Positions 1-9,500 of a stretch of DNA of 43,723 nucleotides are shown here, in pieces (the stretch's first letter is position 1; each line of letters begins with the position of its first letter). The notes below the pieces were generated by a model. The model did not search any database and was not told the DNA's origin. It worked only from the letters and a program-made list of their open reading frames with translations. The DNA comes from JBCCGI01 sp039029355 (GTDB lineage: Bacteria > Planctomycetota > UBA1135 > GCA-002686595). Location of the stretch: positions 1 through 43,723 of the forward strand of contig JBCCGI010000068.1 of NCBI GenBank assembly GCA_039029355.1, written 5' to 3'. Both the position numbers and the translations under genes were made by a program.

Positions 1-1702
1 AGCGCAAGGTCCGGCTGGTCCCACCGGTGCGGCCGGCGCGCAGGGTCCGGCTGGTCCTACCGGTGCGGTCGGCGCGCAGGGTCCGGCTGGCCCAACCGGT
101 TCGATCGGCGCGCAAGGTCCGGCTGGCCCGACTGGTTCGACGGGAGCACAAGGTCCGGCCGGCCCCACCGGCGCCCAGGGTGCGGCCGGGCCGGCCGGTC
201 CCCAGGGGCCCACGGGGCCTGCCGGAGCCCAAGGCTTGACCGGCGCCCAGGGCCCGGTCGGCGCCACCGGTGACGCTGGCCCCCAAGGTCCGGCCGGCCC
301 GACGGGCGCGACCGGAGCCGCCGGGAGCGACGCCCTCTGGACGGTCAACGGGACCGCGATGTACTACGACGGCGGCTCGGTCGGCGTCGGTCTCAACGAT
401 CCCAAGACGCCCTTCGCCCTGAAGGGCAACGGAGGCACGAATCCGGTCGGCATCACCCAGAACCAGGTCGGCGGAACCTCGACGATGGAGTTCACCACGC
501 TCGACGACAACGACGTCCAGGCCACGCGGCTGCTCCTGCGCGGCGGCAACAACGACTCCGACGTGGAGTTCTACACGGGCGCCCGCGGCGCCGAGGAGAT
601 CACGGTCTTCGTCGAAGGGAGCAACGGCAACGTCGGCATCGGCATCAAGGATCCGCAGCAGCCGCTCGACGTCGATGGCATGATCCGCTCGCGCGCCGGC
701 GGCGTCGAGTTCCCCGACGGCTCGATCCAGGACAGCGCCACCTACGGCCCCCCCGTCGCCGCGACGGGTCGCCTCATGGCGGGCAAGTATGAGATCGCGA
801 CGCGCCCGCTGCTCGTCGATACGGCGTTCTCCTCCACCGGTGGATTCACGGTGGGCAACAACGACCAGTGGCAGAGCTTCACCGCGGCGACCTCGAGCAC
901 CGTTGCCGCCATCGACGTGGCTCGGTTCGATACCGGCGAGAACGCGCTCATGCGCGTCTACGAAGGTACGGGGACCGATGGAACTCTCCTGGCGAGCGCC
1001 GTGGTGCCGCCCCGTACCTCCACCTCCACTTGGGAGTGGACCACGGGCGCGTTCGCCGAGGAGCTCGGCATCGTGGCCGGGAACGTCTACACGATCCGCC
1101 TGACCGGTAACCCCGACGTCGGGGGCGATGTGAGTTGGGCCATGGGCAGCGGTAACTCCTACGCCGGCGGACAGTCGGGCGTCCAGCCGGACTGGGACTG
1201 CTACTTTCGTGTGTGGACCTTCGACCCGGCGGACGACGGCGAGCTGGATCCGGCCCTCGTGATTGAGCCCAACACGGGGCACGTCGGCATCGACCGCACG
1301 AACCCGAACCACCCGCTGCACATGGGCAGTGGCGCCCACGTGACGGCCGGCGGAGTGTGGACCAACGCCTCTAGCCGCACCCTCAAGGAGAACTTCGTAC
1401 CGGTCGACGCCCGGTCGGTTCTGCAGCAGGTGCGCGCGCTCCAACTGACGCGCTGGAACTACCGCACCGAGGACGACGGCGTGGTGCACCTGGGCCCGAT
1501 GGCCGAGGACTTCTTCGAGGCCTTCGGCCTCGGCGCTAGCGCGGTCTCGATCGGGACCATCGACGCCAACGGCGTGGCCCTGGCCTCGATCCAGGCCCTG
1601 GCGACCGAGAACGCGGAGCTGAAGACGGACCTAGAGCGGACGGCCGCCGAGCTGGCGGAGCTGCGCGAGGCGGTTCGCTCCCTGGCGGCTCGTTCGGAGT
1701 GA
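1..1702 (+). CDS. Collagen-like surface fibre protein with C-terminal peptidase S74 (endosialidase-type chaperone) domain, 5' partial
   Basis: The frame is open from base 2 and runs in from upstream, so the start codon is not in the window; an internal TTG at 236 is not a credible start because Gly-X-Y repeats continue unbroken before it. Order of parts: a Gly-X-Y collagen-like stalk (to about base 325), a short module DALWTVNG..MYY, repeated GVG/GIG..P..L.V.G head motifs, a beta-rich middle region (about 770-1190), then a peptidase S74-type domain from about 1361. In that domain SSRTLKEN gives Ser (codon 1370) and Lys (codon 1385) five residues apart, the spacing of the autoproteolytic dyad in phage endosialidase chaperones. 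The end is a heptad-like coiled coil (ENAELKTDLERTAAELAEL). Known of the family: the domain trimerises the fibre and may cleave itself off. Inferred: a trimeric cell-surface fibre. A phage tail fibre is unlikely, as no phage genes are nearby. Confidence 0.85.
   Translation, partial: AQGPAGPTGAAGAQGPAGPTGAVGAQGPAGPTGSIGAQGPAGPTGSTGAQGPAGPTGAQGAAGPAGPQGPTGPAGAQGLTGAQGPVGATGDAGPQGPAGPTGATGAAGSDALWTVNGTAMYYDGGSVGVGLNDPKTPFALKGNGGTNPVGITQNQVGGTSTMEFTTLDDNDVQATRLLLRGGNNDSDVEFYTGARGAEEITVFVEGSNGNVGIGIKDPQQPLDVDGMIRSRAGGVEFPDGSIQDSATYGPPVAATGRLMAGKYEIATRPLLVDTAFSSTGGFTVGNNDQWQSFTAATSSTVAAIDVARFDTGENALMRVYEGTGTDGTLLASAVVPPRTSTSTWEWTTGAFAEELGIVAGNVYTIRLTGNPDVGGDVSWAMGSGNSYAGGQSGVQPDWDCYFRVWTFDPADDGELDPALVIEPNTGHVGIDRTNPNHPLHMGSGAHVTAGGVWTNASSRTLKENFVPVDARSVLQQVRALQLTRWNYRTEDDGVVHLGPMAEDFFEAFGLGASAVSIGTIDANGVALASIQALATENAELKTDLERTAAELAELREAVRSLAARSE
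2..172 (+). repeat. 36-bp tandem repeats coding the collagen-like stalk
   Basis: Four full 36-bp units start at 2, 38, 74 and 110, with a fifth partial unit from 146. Each encodes AQGPAGPTG plus a variable triplet (AAG, AVG, SIG, STG). After about 172 the Gly-X-Y pattern continues but the unit structure degenerates. The array extends off the left edge, so its full length is unknown. It is coding and not a CRISPR array. Confidence 0.85.
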
Positions 1703-1716
1703 TCCCGCGGACGTGA

Positions 1717-1745
1717 GGCCCGGCGGGACCCCGTCCCGCCGGGCC
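1717..1745 (+). terminator. Perfect 13-bp GC hairpin after the collagen-like gene
   Basis: GGCCCGGCGGGAC, loop CCC, then the exact reverse complement GTCCCGCCGGGCC. It starts 15 bases after the TGA at 1700-1702 and lies before the next gene at 1819. There is no U-tract, so intrinsic termination is inferred from strength and position only. Confidence 0.6.
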
Positions 1746-1818
1746 CACTCGCGATCGTTCGCACGGCCCGCTACGACCGCCCCCGGACCCGGTCGACGCG
1801 CCCTGCTACCATCGCGCC

Positions 1819-4800
1819 GTGAATCTCCTCGCGCCGCTCTTCCTCTCGCTCGCACCGCTCCCCCAGGACGCTCCGCCCCACGTCGTCTTCGTCGTCGGCG
1901 AGGGCGAATATCGCAGCGAGGCCACCATGCCAGCGCTCGCGGAACGGCTCGAAGACACGTGGGGCTGGCGCACGACCGTGCTGCTCGACGAGCAGCTCCA
2001 CGGCGGGGAGGGCAACCACGTGCCCGGGCTGGACGCGCTCGCGGACGCCGACCTCGTCGTGCTGTACCTGCGCTTCCGCCAGTGGCCGCGCGAGGATCTC
2101 GACGCGCTCGCGGCCTACGTCGAGCGCGGCGGGCCGCTGGCCGCCTTCCGGACGACGACGCACGCCTTCAACTACGAGGAGGACGACCCGCTCGCGGACT
2201 GGAACGACTTCGGTGCGGACGTGCTCGGCGCGCCCTGGATCTTCCACTACGGCCACGGGGCCTCGACGGCGGCGAGCGTCGTCGGCCGCGGCCAGGGCGA
2301 CGGGATCCTCGACGGCGTGCCCGACGACTTCGAGGTGCGGTCGTGGACCTACCACGTGCGGCCCGACTATCCGCCCGACGACGCGCGCGTGTTGGTCGAG
2401 GGGCTGCCGCTGCTCCCGGACCAAGACGAGGAGCTCGACGACGACGCCATCAACCCCGTCGCCTGGACGCGCCGGCACTCCGGCGGCGGCCGCGTTTTCA
2501 TGACGACGATGGGCCACCCGGAGGACTTCCGCGTCGAGGCCTTTCGCCGCCTCGTCGGCAACGGCCTGCACTGGGCGCTCGGGCGCGCGATCCCGGACGC
2601 GACGCTGCCGGACTTCCCCGAGGTCATCCATCCGGATGATGAGGACGAGGGCCGCGACGGACCGTGGCTGCGGATGGACTACGGCCCGTTCGTCTCGACC
2701 GCGGTCGGCATCGGCGGCGGATTGCCGCCGGTGAACAAGGGCATCGTCGTGCGCCTCGCGACGCGCGACGGCGAGGAGACCGAGCTGATGGCCGTGTTCG
2801 ACACCGACCTCGTCGAGTGGCGCTGCGCGTGGCGTGGCGAGCTTGCGCTGAAGGGCATCGTGTACGACGGGCCGCACGGCACGTTCCCGAACATCGAGGG
2901 CGAGGTGCTCTTCCGGACCGAGGACGAGCGCGAGCACGCCTACGGCCCGATCGATCCCGCGGTGCGCCGCTGGGTCGGACTGCATCGGGTCGAGGACGGG
3001 CTCGTCTTCGAGTCCGAGCAGGCGGGCGAGCGCGTGCTCGAGCGCGCCTGGGCCGAGCGCGATGCGCAGGGCGAGCCGACCTTCGTGCGCGAGACCCTCG
3101 ACGCCCTGCCCGCGCCCGCCGCGCCGCGCTGGGGCGCGCCGCTCGTGACGCGCGGCATCGTCGACGACGCGCTCGACGAGGAGCGCAGCGCGCGCCGCAT
3201 CGAGCATCCCGCCGGCAGCGACGCCCGCACCGTACGCTTCGGCGGATGGCGCGCGGTCGAGCACGTGATCGAGGTCCGGGGCACGGCTGCCCTACGCGAA
3301 CCGCGCGGGAGCGACGTCGCCGAGGTCGCTTCGGACGACCGGATCGGCCATTGGCGCGCGGACACCGGCAGCGGCACGCACGAGCGCAACGGTTGGAGCG
3401 GCGCCGACGACCTGCGCCTCGACGGCGTCACGTGGCGGCGCGGCGTGGTGGGGCGCTCGCTCGACTTCGACGGCACGGCCGCCGCTTGGCTCGACGACGT
3501 CGAGCTCGACCTCGACGAGGACGAACTCACCCTCGGCGCCTGGATCCACACGACCAGCGACGGGACGATCTTCGCCGTCGCGCCGGAGGAGGGCCCGTGG
3601 GCGCCCGACGGCGTCACGGCCTTCCTGCGCGGCGGGCGCCTCAGCGTCGACGTGGGCTGGGTGGGCGTCCTGACCGGCGGCCCGCGCGTCGACGACGGCG
3701 CCTGGCACCACGTCGCCGTGACCTGGCGCGAGAGCGGCGAGGACGTGCGCCTGTTCGTCGATGGCGAGCGCGTCCTGCGCGGCGGCGTGCCGCTCGCCGG
3801 CGAGGAGGAGCGCCTCGACTACGTCCCGCGCTTCGGCTGGACGAACGAGGACTTCCCGGAGGTCAGCCGCTTCAGCGGCTACATGGACGGGCTGCTGTTG
3901 ACGCGCCGCGCCGCGCCCGACGACGCGATCCCCGGGCTCGCGGCCTGGACCGGCGAGCCGCTCGCCGAGGCGACCGTTGTGCGCTGGAACGGCCCGCCCC
4001 TGGACGAGCCCGCGCTGCGCGTCGAGGCCGACGCGAACGGCGAGGCGCGCTACGCGCTGGACCTCCCGGCGGTCTCCGCCGACGCCGCGCTCGAGGTGCA
4101 AGCGCGCCGCGGGCCGACGAGCGTCTTGGAGGCGTGGATCGCCGACGCGCGCACCGCGTCGATCGAGGCGCGCCCCTTCCGGATCGACCGGCTGACCTGG
4201 CCGGACGACAACCCCTACGGATCGTGGCTGCGCTTCGGCGCCTTCGACTTCGCCGGGCCGGAGAGCGCATGGATCACGACCTGGTCCGGCGATCTATGGC
4301 GCGTGGACGGGCTCGACGAGGACCTCGACGCGCTCACCTGGACCCGCGTCGCGACCGGCCTCAACCAGCCCTTCGGGCTCGTCGCGAAGGACGGGAAGGC
4401 GCTCGTCCTCGGCCGCGATCAGATCACCCGCGTCCACGACGCCAACAGCGACGGCGAGGCCGACTTCCTGGAGAGCGCCTCGAACCTGCAGCGCAACAGC
4501 GAGCACTTCCACGAGCCTGCATCGGGGTTGCTCGAGGCCTCGGACGGCTCGCTCTACTACATCAAGGCCGCGCGCCACGCGAAGCTCGGGCTGCACGACC
4601 ACCACGGCACGGTGCTGCGCGTCTCGCCGGACGGCGCCGAGACCGAGGTCGTCGCGCGCGGCTTCCGCGCACCGTTCGGGCTCGCGCTCCTGCCCGACGG
4701 CACGCTGCTGGGCTCGGATCAGGAGGGCCACTGGACGCCGGCGAACCGCATCAACCTGATCCGCCCGTCGGCGGAGGCGCCGCGCTTCTACGGCAACGGC

Positions 4801-5532
4801 TGGGGCGCGCGGCCGGACGGCAAGGCGCTCGAGCCCTGGGACGACGACGCCGCGTGGGAGCCGCCGCTCTGCTGGCTGCACCCGAGCGTCGACCGCTCGC
4901 CGTCCGCGCAGCTGCACGTCGACCACCCCGCGTGGGGCCCCCTCGACGGCGCGCTGCTCGGGCTCTCCTACGGCACCGGCGAGGTCTACGTGATCCTGCG
5001 CGACGGCGACCAGGGCGGCATCGTCAAGCTCGGCATCCAGCTCCCGACCGGCCTGCTCGCGGGTCGGATTCACCCGGATACGGGCGACCTCTACGTCTGC
5101 GGCCTGTTCGGCTGGTCCAGCGACCGCACCGACCCGGGCGGCTTCTACCGCGTGCGGCCCTTTCCGGACCGCTGGAGCGAGACGCTCAACGTCCCGCACG
5201 CGATGGCGACGAGTGAGCGCGGCGTCGAGCTCACCTTCCTGTCGCCGCTCGACCGCGCGACGGCCACCGATCCGGCGAGCTGGTCGGCGAGCGCCTGGAA
5301 CTACCGCCGCACGGCCGACTACGGCAGCGCGACCTACGACCTCGACGGCCGGCGCGACGCGCGCACGACGTACCGCGTGCGCGGCGTCGAGCTCTCGGAG
5401 GACGGCCGGACCGCGCGGCTCGACCTCGAGGGCTTCCGGGCGTCGATGCAGCTGCACGTGACGTGGGAGCTCCGCGACGCCGCGGGACGCGCGCTCGAGC
5501 ACGAGGCGCACCTGACCGTACACGCGCCGTGA
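1819..5532 (+). CDS. Secreted multidomain protein: ThuA-like + DUF6797 + LamG + sorbosone-dehydrogenase-like propeller
   Basis: 1237 residues from a GTG start; a short hydrophobic N-terminus (NLLAPLFLSLAPL) looks like a signal peptide. Visible parts: ThuA-like class-I amidotransferase fold (about 20-258; VVFVVGEGEYRSE, then TTMGHPEDFRVE); a DUF6797-type region (about 283-365; WLRMDYGPF, KGIVYDGPHGTFPNIEGEV); a LamG/concanavalin-like domain (about 509-700; FDGTAAAWLDD, LTLGAWIHT, LFVDGERVL, GYMDGLLL); a sorbosone/glucose-dehydrogenase-like beta-propeller (about 790-1110; NQPFGLV, RAPFGLALLPDGTLLGSDQEGHW). Large planctomycete proteins with these parts often also carry a cytochrome c domain; here there is no CxxCH and only three cysteines are seen. 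A role in periplasmic or extracellular carbohydrate breakdown is inferred from family context. No Shine-Dalgarno is seen before the GTG, but upstream codons do not extend the homology. Confidence 0.85.
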   Translation: MNLLAPLFLSLAPLPQDAPPHVVFVVGEGEYRSEATMPALAERLEDTWGWRTTVLLDEQLHGGEGNHVPGLDALADADLVVLYLRFRQWPREDLDALAAYVERGGPLAAFRTTTHAFNYEEDDPLADWNDFGADVLGAPWIFHYGHGASTAASVVGRGQGDGILDGVPDDFEVRSWTYHVRPDYPPDDARVLVEGLPLLPDQDEELDDDAINPVAWTRRHSGGGRVFMTTMGHPEDFRVEAFRRLVGNGLHWALGRAIPDATLPDFPEVIHPDDEDEGRDGPWLRMDYGPFVSTAVGIGGGLPPVNKGIVVRLATRDGEETELMAVFDTDLVEWRCAWRGELALKGIVYDGPHGTFPNIEGEVLFRTEDEREHAYGPIDPAVRRWVGLHRVEDGLVFESEQAGERVLERAWAERDAQGEPTFVRETLDALPAPAAPRWGAPLVTRGIVDDALDEERSARRIEHPAGSDARTVRFGGWRAVEHVIEVRGTAALREPRGSDVAEVASDDRIGHWRADTGSGTHERNGWSGADDLRLDGVTWRRGVVGRSLDFDGTAAAWLDDVELDLDEDELTLGAWIHTTSDGTIFAVAPEEGPWAPDGVTAFLRGGRLSVDVGWVGVLTGGPRVDDGAWHHVAVTWRESGEDVRLFVDGERVLRGGVPLAGEEERLDYVPRFGWTNEDFPEVSRFSGYMDGLLLTRRAAPDDAIPGLAAWTGEPLAEATVVRWNGPPLDEPALRVEADANGEARYALDLPAVSADAALEVQARRGPTSVLEAWIADARTASIEARPFRIDRLTWPDDNPYGSWLRFGAFDFAGPESAWITTWSGDLWRVDGLDEDLDALTWTRVATGLNQPFGLVAKDGKALVLGRDQITRVHDANSDGEADFLESASNLQRNSEHFHEPASGLLEASDGSLYYIKAARHAKLGLHDHHGTVLRVSPDGAETEVVARGFRAPFGLALLPDGTLLGSDQEGHWTPANRINLIRPSAEAPRFYGNGWGARPDGKALEPWDDDAAWEPPLCWLHPSVDRSPSAQLHVDHPAWGPLDGALLGLSYGTGEVYVILRDGDQGGIVKLGIQLPTGLLAGRIHPDTGDLYVCGLFGWSSDRTDPGGFYRVRPFPDRWSETLNVPHAMATSERGVELTFLSPLDRATATDPASWSASAWNYRRTADYGSATYDLDGRRDARTTYRVRGVELSEDGRTARLDLEGFRASMQLHVTWELRDAAGRALEHEAHLTVHAP

Positions 5533-5698
5533 CCCCGACGGTCCCGACCTCGGCGAGCAGGAGCGACGCCGACCGCGCGGATCGGCCACCCGACTCGCCG
5601 GGCTCTGCGCGTTCGGCTCGAAGTCCAAACAGCTTCGGATGGCCGTCGGCGTCTCGAACCGCCGCCCGGTACCGGCCGCCGCGGTCGACCGCACCAGC

Positions 5699-6292
5699 TC
5701 AGAACTCGCCGGACCGGATCATCAGGTTGTCGAAGTCCATGGCCTCGCCCTTACCGCCGGGCTTACCGTCGGCGCCATAGCAGAGGATGCGGAACGTCTT
5801 CCCGGCGGTGCCGGGGCGCTCGTAGGAGTAGCTGTTGCCCCAGGGGTCGGTCAGGGTCGCCGCTTCCGCGAGGAAGGTGAACCCCGCGCGATCGGGGATC
5901 ACCAGCTCCTGCAGCGACTCGGGGTACCGCATCTGGTTCTGGACCGCGTAGCTCCTGACCGCTTCCTCGATGGCCAGAACGTGCATCTTGGCCCGCGCGA
6001 CCGAGCTCTCTCCGCCTTGGCTCGAATCGAAGGAGGTGAACGCGGTCACGTGATCGAAGTTGAACCAGGCGCCCTCGCGAGCGTTGTCGCTGACGAGCTG
6101 TACCCACTGCCCCCGCACGGCGACCACCTTGCCGGTCGTCGAAGTTGGACGCATCACGGACAGCGACTGGCCGATCTCGACCGGCGGTGCTGAGTCGGGC
6201 CGCTGCTGCGAGGCCGCGGCCAGGGACAGGAAGCCGGCCGCGGTCGCAAGCGCGCCGAGCAGAACGGAGGACGGATGAAGTCTCTGGGCCAT
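5699..6292 (-). CDS. Exported protein with a GspG-type pseudopilin C-terminal domain
   Basis: 197 residues. The start at 6292 is chosen because AGGAG sits 6 bases upstream and the product then opens with a standard Sec signal (MAQRLHPSS, then LLGALATAAGFLSLAAAS). Residues about 35-85 form a small beta-rich region (GKVVAVRGQWVQLV). Residues about 95-190 match the type II secretion GspG domain: a helix AKMHVLAIEEAVRSYAVQN, then YPESLQELV, DPWGNSYSYE, and the closing loop YGADGKPGGKGE that binds calcium in GspG. The prepilin peptidase site and the hydrophobic N-terminal helix of true pseudopilins are missing and replaced by the cleavable signal, so it is unlikely to assemble into a pseudopilus in the usual way. 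It is convergent with the ThuA gene. Function unknown beyond this. Confidence 0.8.
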   Translation of the reverse strand: MAQRLHPSSVLLGALATAAGFLSLAAASQQRPDSAPPVEIGQSLSVMRPTSTTGKVVAVRGQWVQLVSDNAREGAWFNFDHVTAFTSFDSSQGGESSVARAKMHVLAIEEAVRSYAVQNQMRYPESLQELVIPDRAGFTFLAEAATLTDPWGNSYSYERPGTAGKTFRILCYGADGKPGGKGEAMDFDNLMIRSGEF

Positions 6293-6560
6293 GTGGTGCT
6301 CCTGGTGGCTTTCCGGTAGACGGCTACGGCGGGAGAAGACGCCAGCCGGTGCGCGTTCTTCCACGTGGTTACGGAGCAACGGGGATTCCCGACTGACCGT
6401 TCGCACGTCGGACCAACCCTACTCCTCGACGCGTTCGTGCGAAGGCCTTGCTTCATCGCCGCCAGCGCTACCGTTCCCGGGGTCCGACGGCCTCGCCCGC
6501 GAAGCACCAGGGCTGCGGCCTCGCCCGAGCGTCGTGCGCGCGGTGGACGCGGAGGAGCCC

Positions 6561-9500
6561 TCAGTCGTCTGCGGGAGTCAGCCTGACCTCGAGCTCGCCC
6601 TCTCCGGCGCGCCAGTCGACGTCCACGGGCTCGTGCCCCTTCACGACGACGCGCGCCGCGCCCGCCGGCAGGGTCAGCGTCGCCCGGCCCGTCGCGTCCG
6701 TGGTCATCGCGGTCGAGCCCCACACCAGCCGCGAGCCCACGGCCGTCTTGACGCGGATCTTGGTGGCCGCCGCGGGGGTGCCCATCGGGTCGAGCACCCG
6801 CAGCGTCCGTTCGACGAGGTCGATCCCGAGCTCGACGCTCCCGACGGCGCCCGGCAGCACCTCGACGAGGTCGGGCCACTCCCACGCCCAGCGCTGACCC
6901 GGCGCGCGGTAGGCGAGCCGGTACCAGCCCGGAGTCATCGGGCCGAACGAGCCGGTGCCGCTCTCCTCCACGCCGGCGAAGGCGAGGAGCGCGGATTCGT
7001 GGCCCTCGGGGCTGGCCTCGAGCGCGCCTCCGGTGACGGGAGCGCCGCCCGCCCGTAGCGAGAAGTCCAGGGCCCCCGGGCAGGTCGCGCGCAGGTCGAG
7101 CAGCACCTCGTTCTCGCGGCCGGCCTCGACCGTGACGCGGCCCACTTCGCACGTTCTCCCCAAGACACCGGTCTGCATGATGCTCAGCTGGAACCCGTGC
7201 TCGCCAGCGGGCTGCTCGCCCAGGGAGACCGGGCCGTCCTTCTCGATGCGTACCGAACCGCGGGCCGAGGACGGGTCGGAGGTCACGGCGAGCTTGAGCT
7301 CCAGTCGCGGATCGACCTCCGGCAGGAGCACGTCGGCTACGAGCGATCCGCTCGCCGGGCGCCGCAGCACGACGTTCAGCTCCGCCTGCCCGAGCACGAC
7401 GGTCTGGGTGGCGTGGAGGCGCTCGCTCCACAGCGCGCGAACGGTCCACGTGCCCGGCTTCGCGGCGAAGGCGAAGCGGCCGTCGGCGTCGCTCGTCGTG
7501 GTCTCCGACACGATGAGGCCGCTGCCGAACGGAGCCTGCCGCCGCGTGCGACCGGGCTTGTCGCCGCGCGTCAACTGCACGTCGACGCCCGCCGCCGGGG
7601 TCGCGCCGTCCGCGAGGACCACGCGTCCCTCGAGCGGCCGTTCGGACGCCAGCTCGACCGCGACGTCGCGCAGCTCGCCCGCGCGAAGCCCCCGGACGAG
7701 AACCTCGCCCGACCCGTGGTCCGGGGCCTCGACGAAGAGGCGCATGTCGCCGGGGAAGACGCCCCGCACGATGCCGCCGTCGGGCGGCTCGTCCCCGGCG
7801 TCGATCAGGGGGAGCGCCGTGGGCCCGACCCACACGCCGGGCAGCGGCGCGTCGTAGTCGACGGCGACGCTCCAGCGCTCGACGCGCGCGCCGTCTGAGT
7901 CCGTCACCTCTAGCCGCACGCCGCAGCTGCTGTCCAGCACCGCGGACACGCGCGTGCCGGGCCGCACCCCGTCGCGGCTCCACGGCGCGCAGCGCGGGGC
8001 GGAGATCTCGATCCGGTAGACGTCCTCGCCCAGGTCCTCGAAGACGTAGTCCTGGGTGCTGCTGAACGTGAACTCGTTGGAGCGCCTGGGGTGCCGCGGA
8101 CCCGAGGCCGCGCCGTGGAGCGTGATCGAGCTCGCGGGGAGGTCCAGGCTCCGGCGGTGGGACCCGACGATGCCGACGACGAGCCGGCGCGAGGGGGACG
8201 GATCGAAAACCAGCTCGACCTCCGCCTCGGTGAACGGTACCACCTCGACGACGCGCTCGACCTTGCGCCCGGTGGTGTGGCGGGCCGTGACCCGGAGGTT
8301 GCCGGCGCGGAGCCCGTCCACGCGGAACGCACCCGTCGCGGGGTCGAGCTCGCCGGCGGTGCGAGAGCCGCGGGTGCGGTGGGCGAAGAGCTCGACGCCC
8401 TCGACGAGCGGCGCGCCCGACGCGTCGATCACGCGTCCGGTGATCGAGCCGGCGGGCTCCAGCACGACGTCGCCGACGTCGTGCACGCCGGCGTTCGCCT
8501 CGTGCACCCAGGCCCGCCGCTCCTCCACGTAGCGCGGGTGGGCGATGTGCAGGAGGAAGGCGCTCTCCTCCGGGGCGTCGAGGGCGAGCTCGAACACGCC
8601 GTCGTCGCCGGCCGGGATCTGTGCCCGGATCGGCTCGGCCGCTGCCGAGGAGAACGGCTGAGAAGCGGAGAGCACGACGGCGCAGCCCGCGGCGGGCCCG
8701 CCGTCCGCGAGCAAGACGCGGCCCCGGACGCTCGGCGCGGTCGCGCGGCCTGTGCCGGTCTCCGCGCGCTCGGCGGTCGACGGGTCGGCGAGCAGCGTAC
8801 GCGCCGGATCCGACGGCGCCGCCGCGGGCGGAGGCTCCGCGAGCTGGAGCGCGCCGTCGCCGTCCGACTCGGCGGCATCCAGCGCGACCGCCCGGGGATC
8901 GGCCGCCGGCCCCGAGCCGTTCCACCACCAGAGAGCGCCGAGCACGGCCGGCAGCGCGAGCAGGGTCAACGTCAGCTTCTTCATCAACAGGGCTCCCGCG
9001 GTCGCCTGGACCGCCTTGGGCCACACGAGTCGCCGCGACTCGCAGAGCGGCGCCAGCGCGGCGAGCCAACCGTGCCCGCAGCGCTCGTCGAGCTCGTCGC
9101 GGAGCCTCTGCAGGCCGCGCTTGAGCCGCGACTTGACCGTCGCGAGCGGCACGCCCTGGCGGCGCGCGATCGCGGTCGGCCCGAGCCCGTCGTAGTAGCG
9201 GAGGAACAGCGCCTCGCGATACGGCTCGTCGAGCCGGCGCAGCGCCTGCACCATCCGCTCCTGCACCTCCAGCACGCGGCCCGCGTCGGTCTCGGCGTTC
9301 TCGGCCGAGCCCCGGTGGGCCTCGCTCTCGTGCGCGCGCCTGCGCTCCTCCGCGCGCCGCGCGTTGAGCAGGCGGCTCCGGAGCACCGACGCGAGCCAGC
9401 CGCGCAGCCGCTCCGCGGACCGCGGCGGCCGGCGCAGGAACACGAGCCAGGCCTCCTGGGCGAGGTCCTCGGCCGCGTGCTCGTCGGCGCCGAGCGCCTG

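Noticed and set aside
1..1702. Prophage tail-fibre locus
   Set aside because: The S74 and head motifs are phage-like, but no capsid, portal, terminase, baseplate or lysis gene is near, and the neighbours are secretome genes.
1819..5532. Haem-containing PVC-type dehydrogenase
   Set aside because: No CxxCH motif exists in the protein.
5533..5698. Terminator between the ThuA and GspG-like genes
   Set aside because: The only structure noticed is a 10-base CCGGTACCGG palindrome with no room for a loop.
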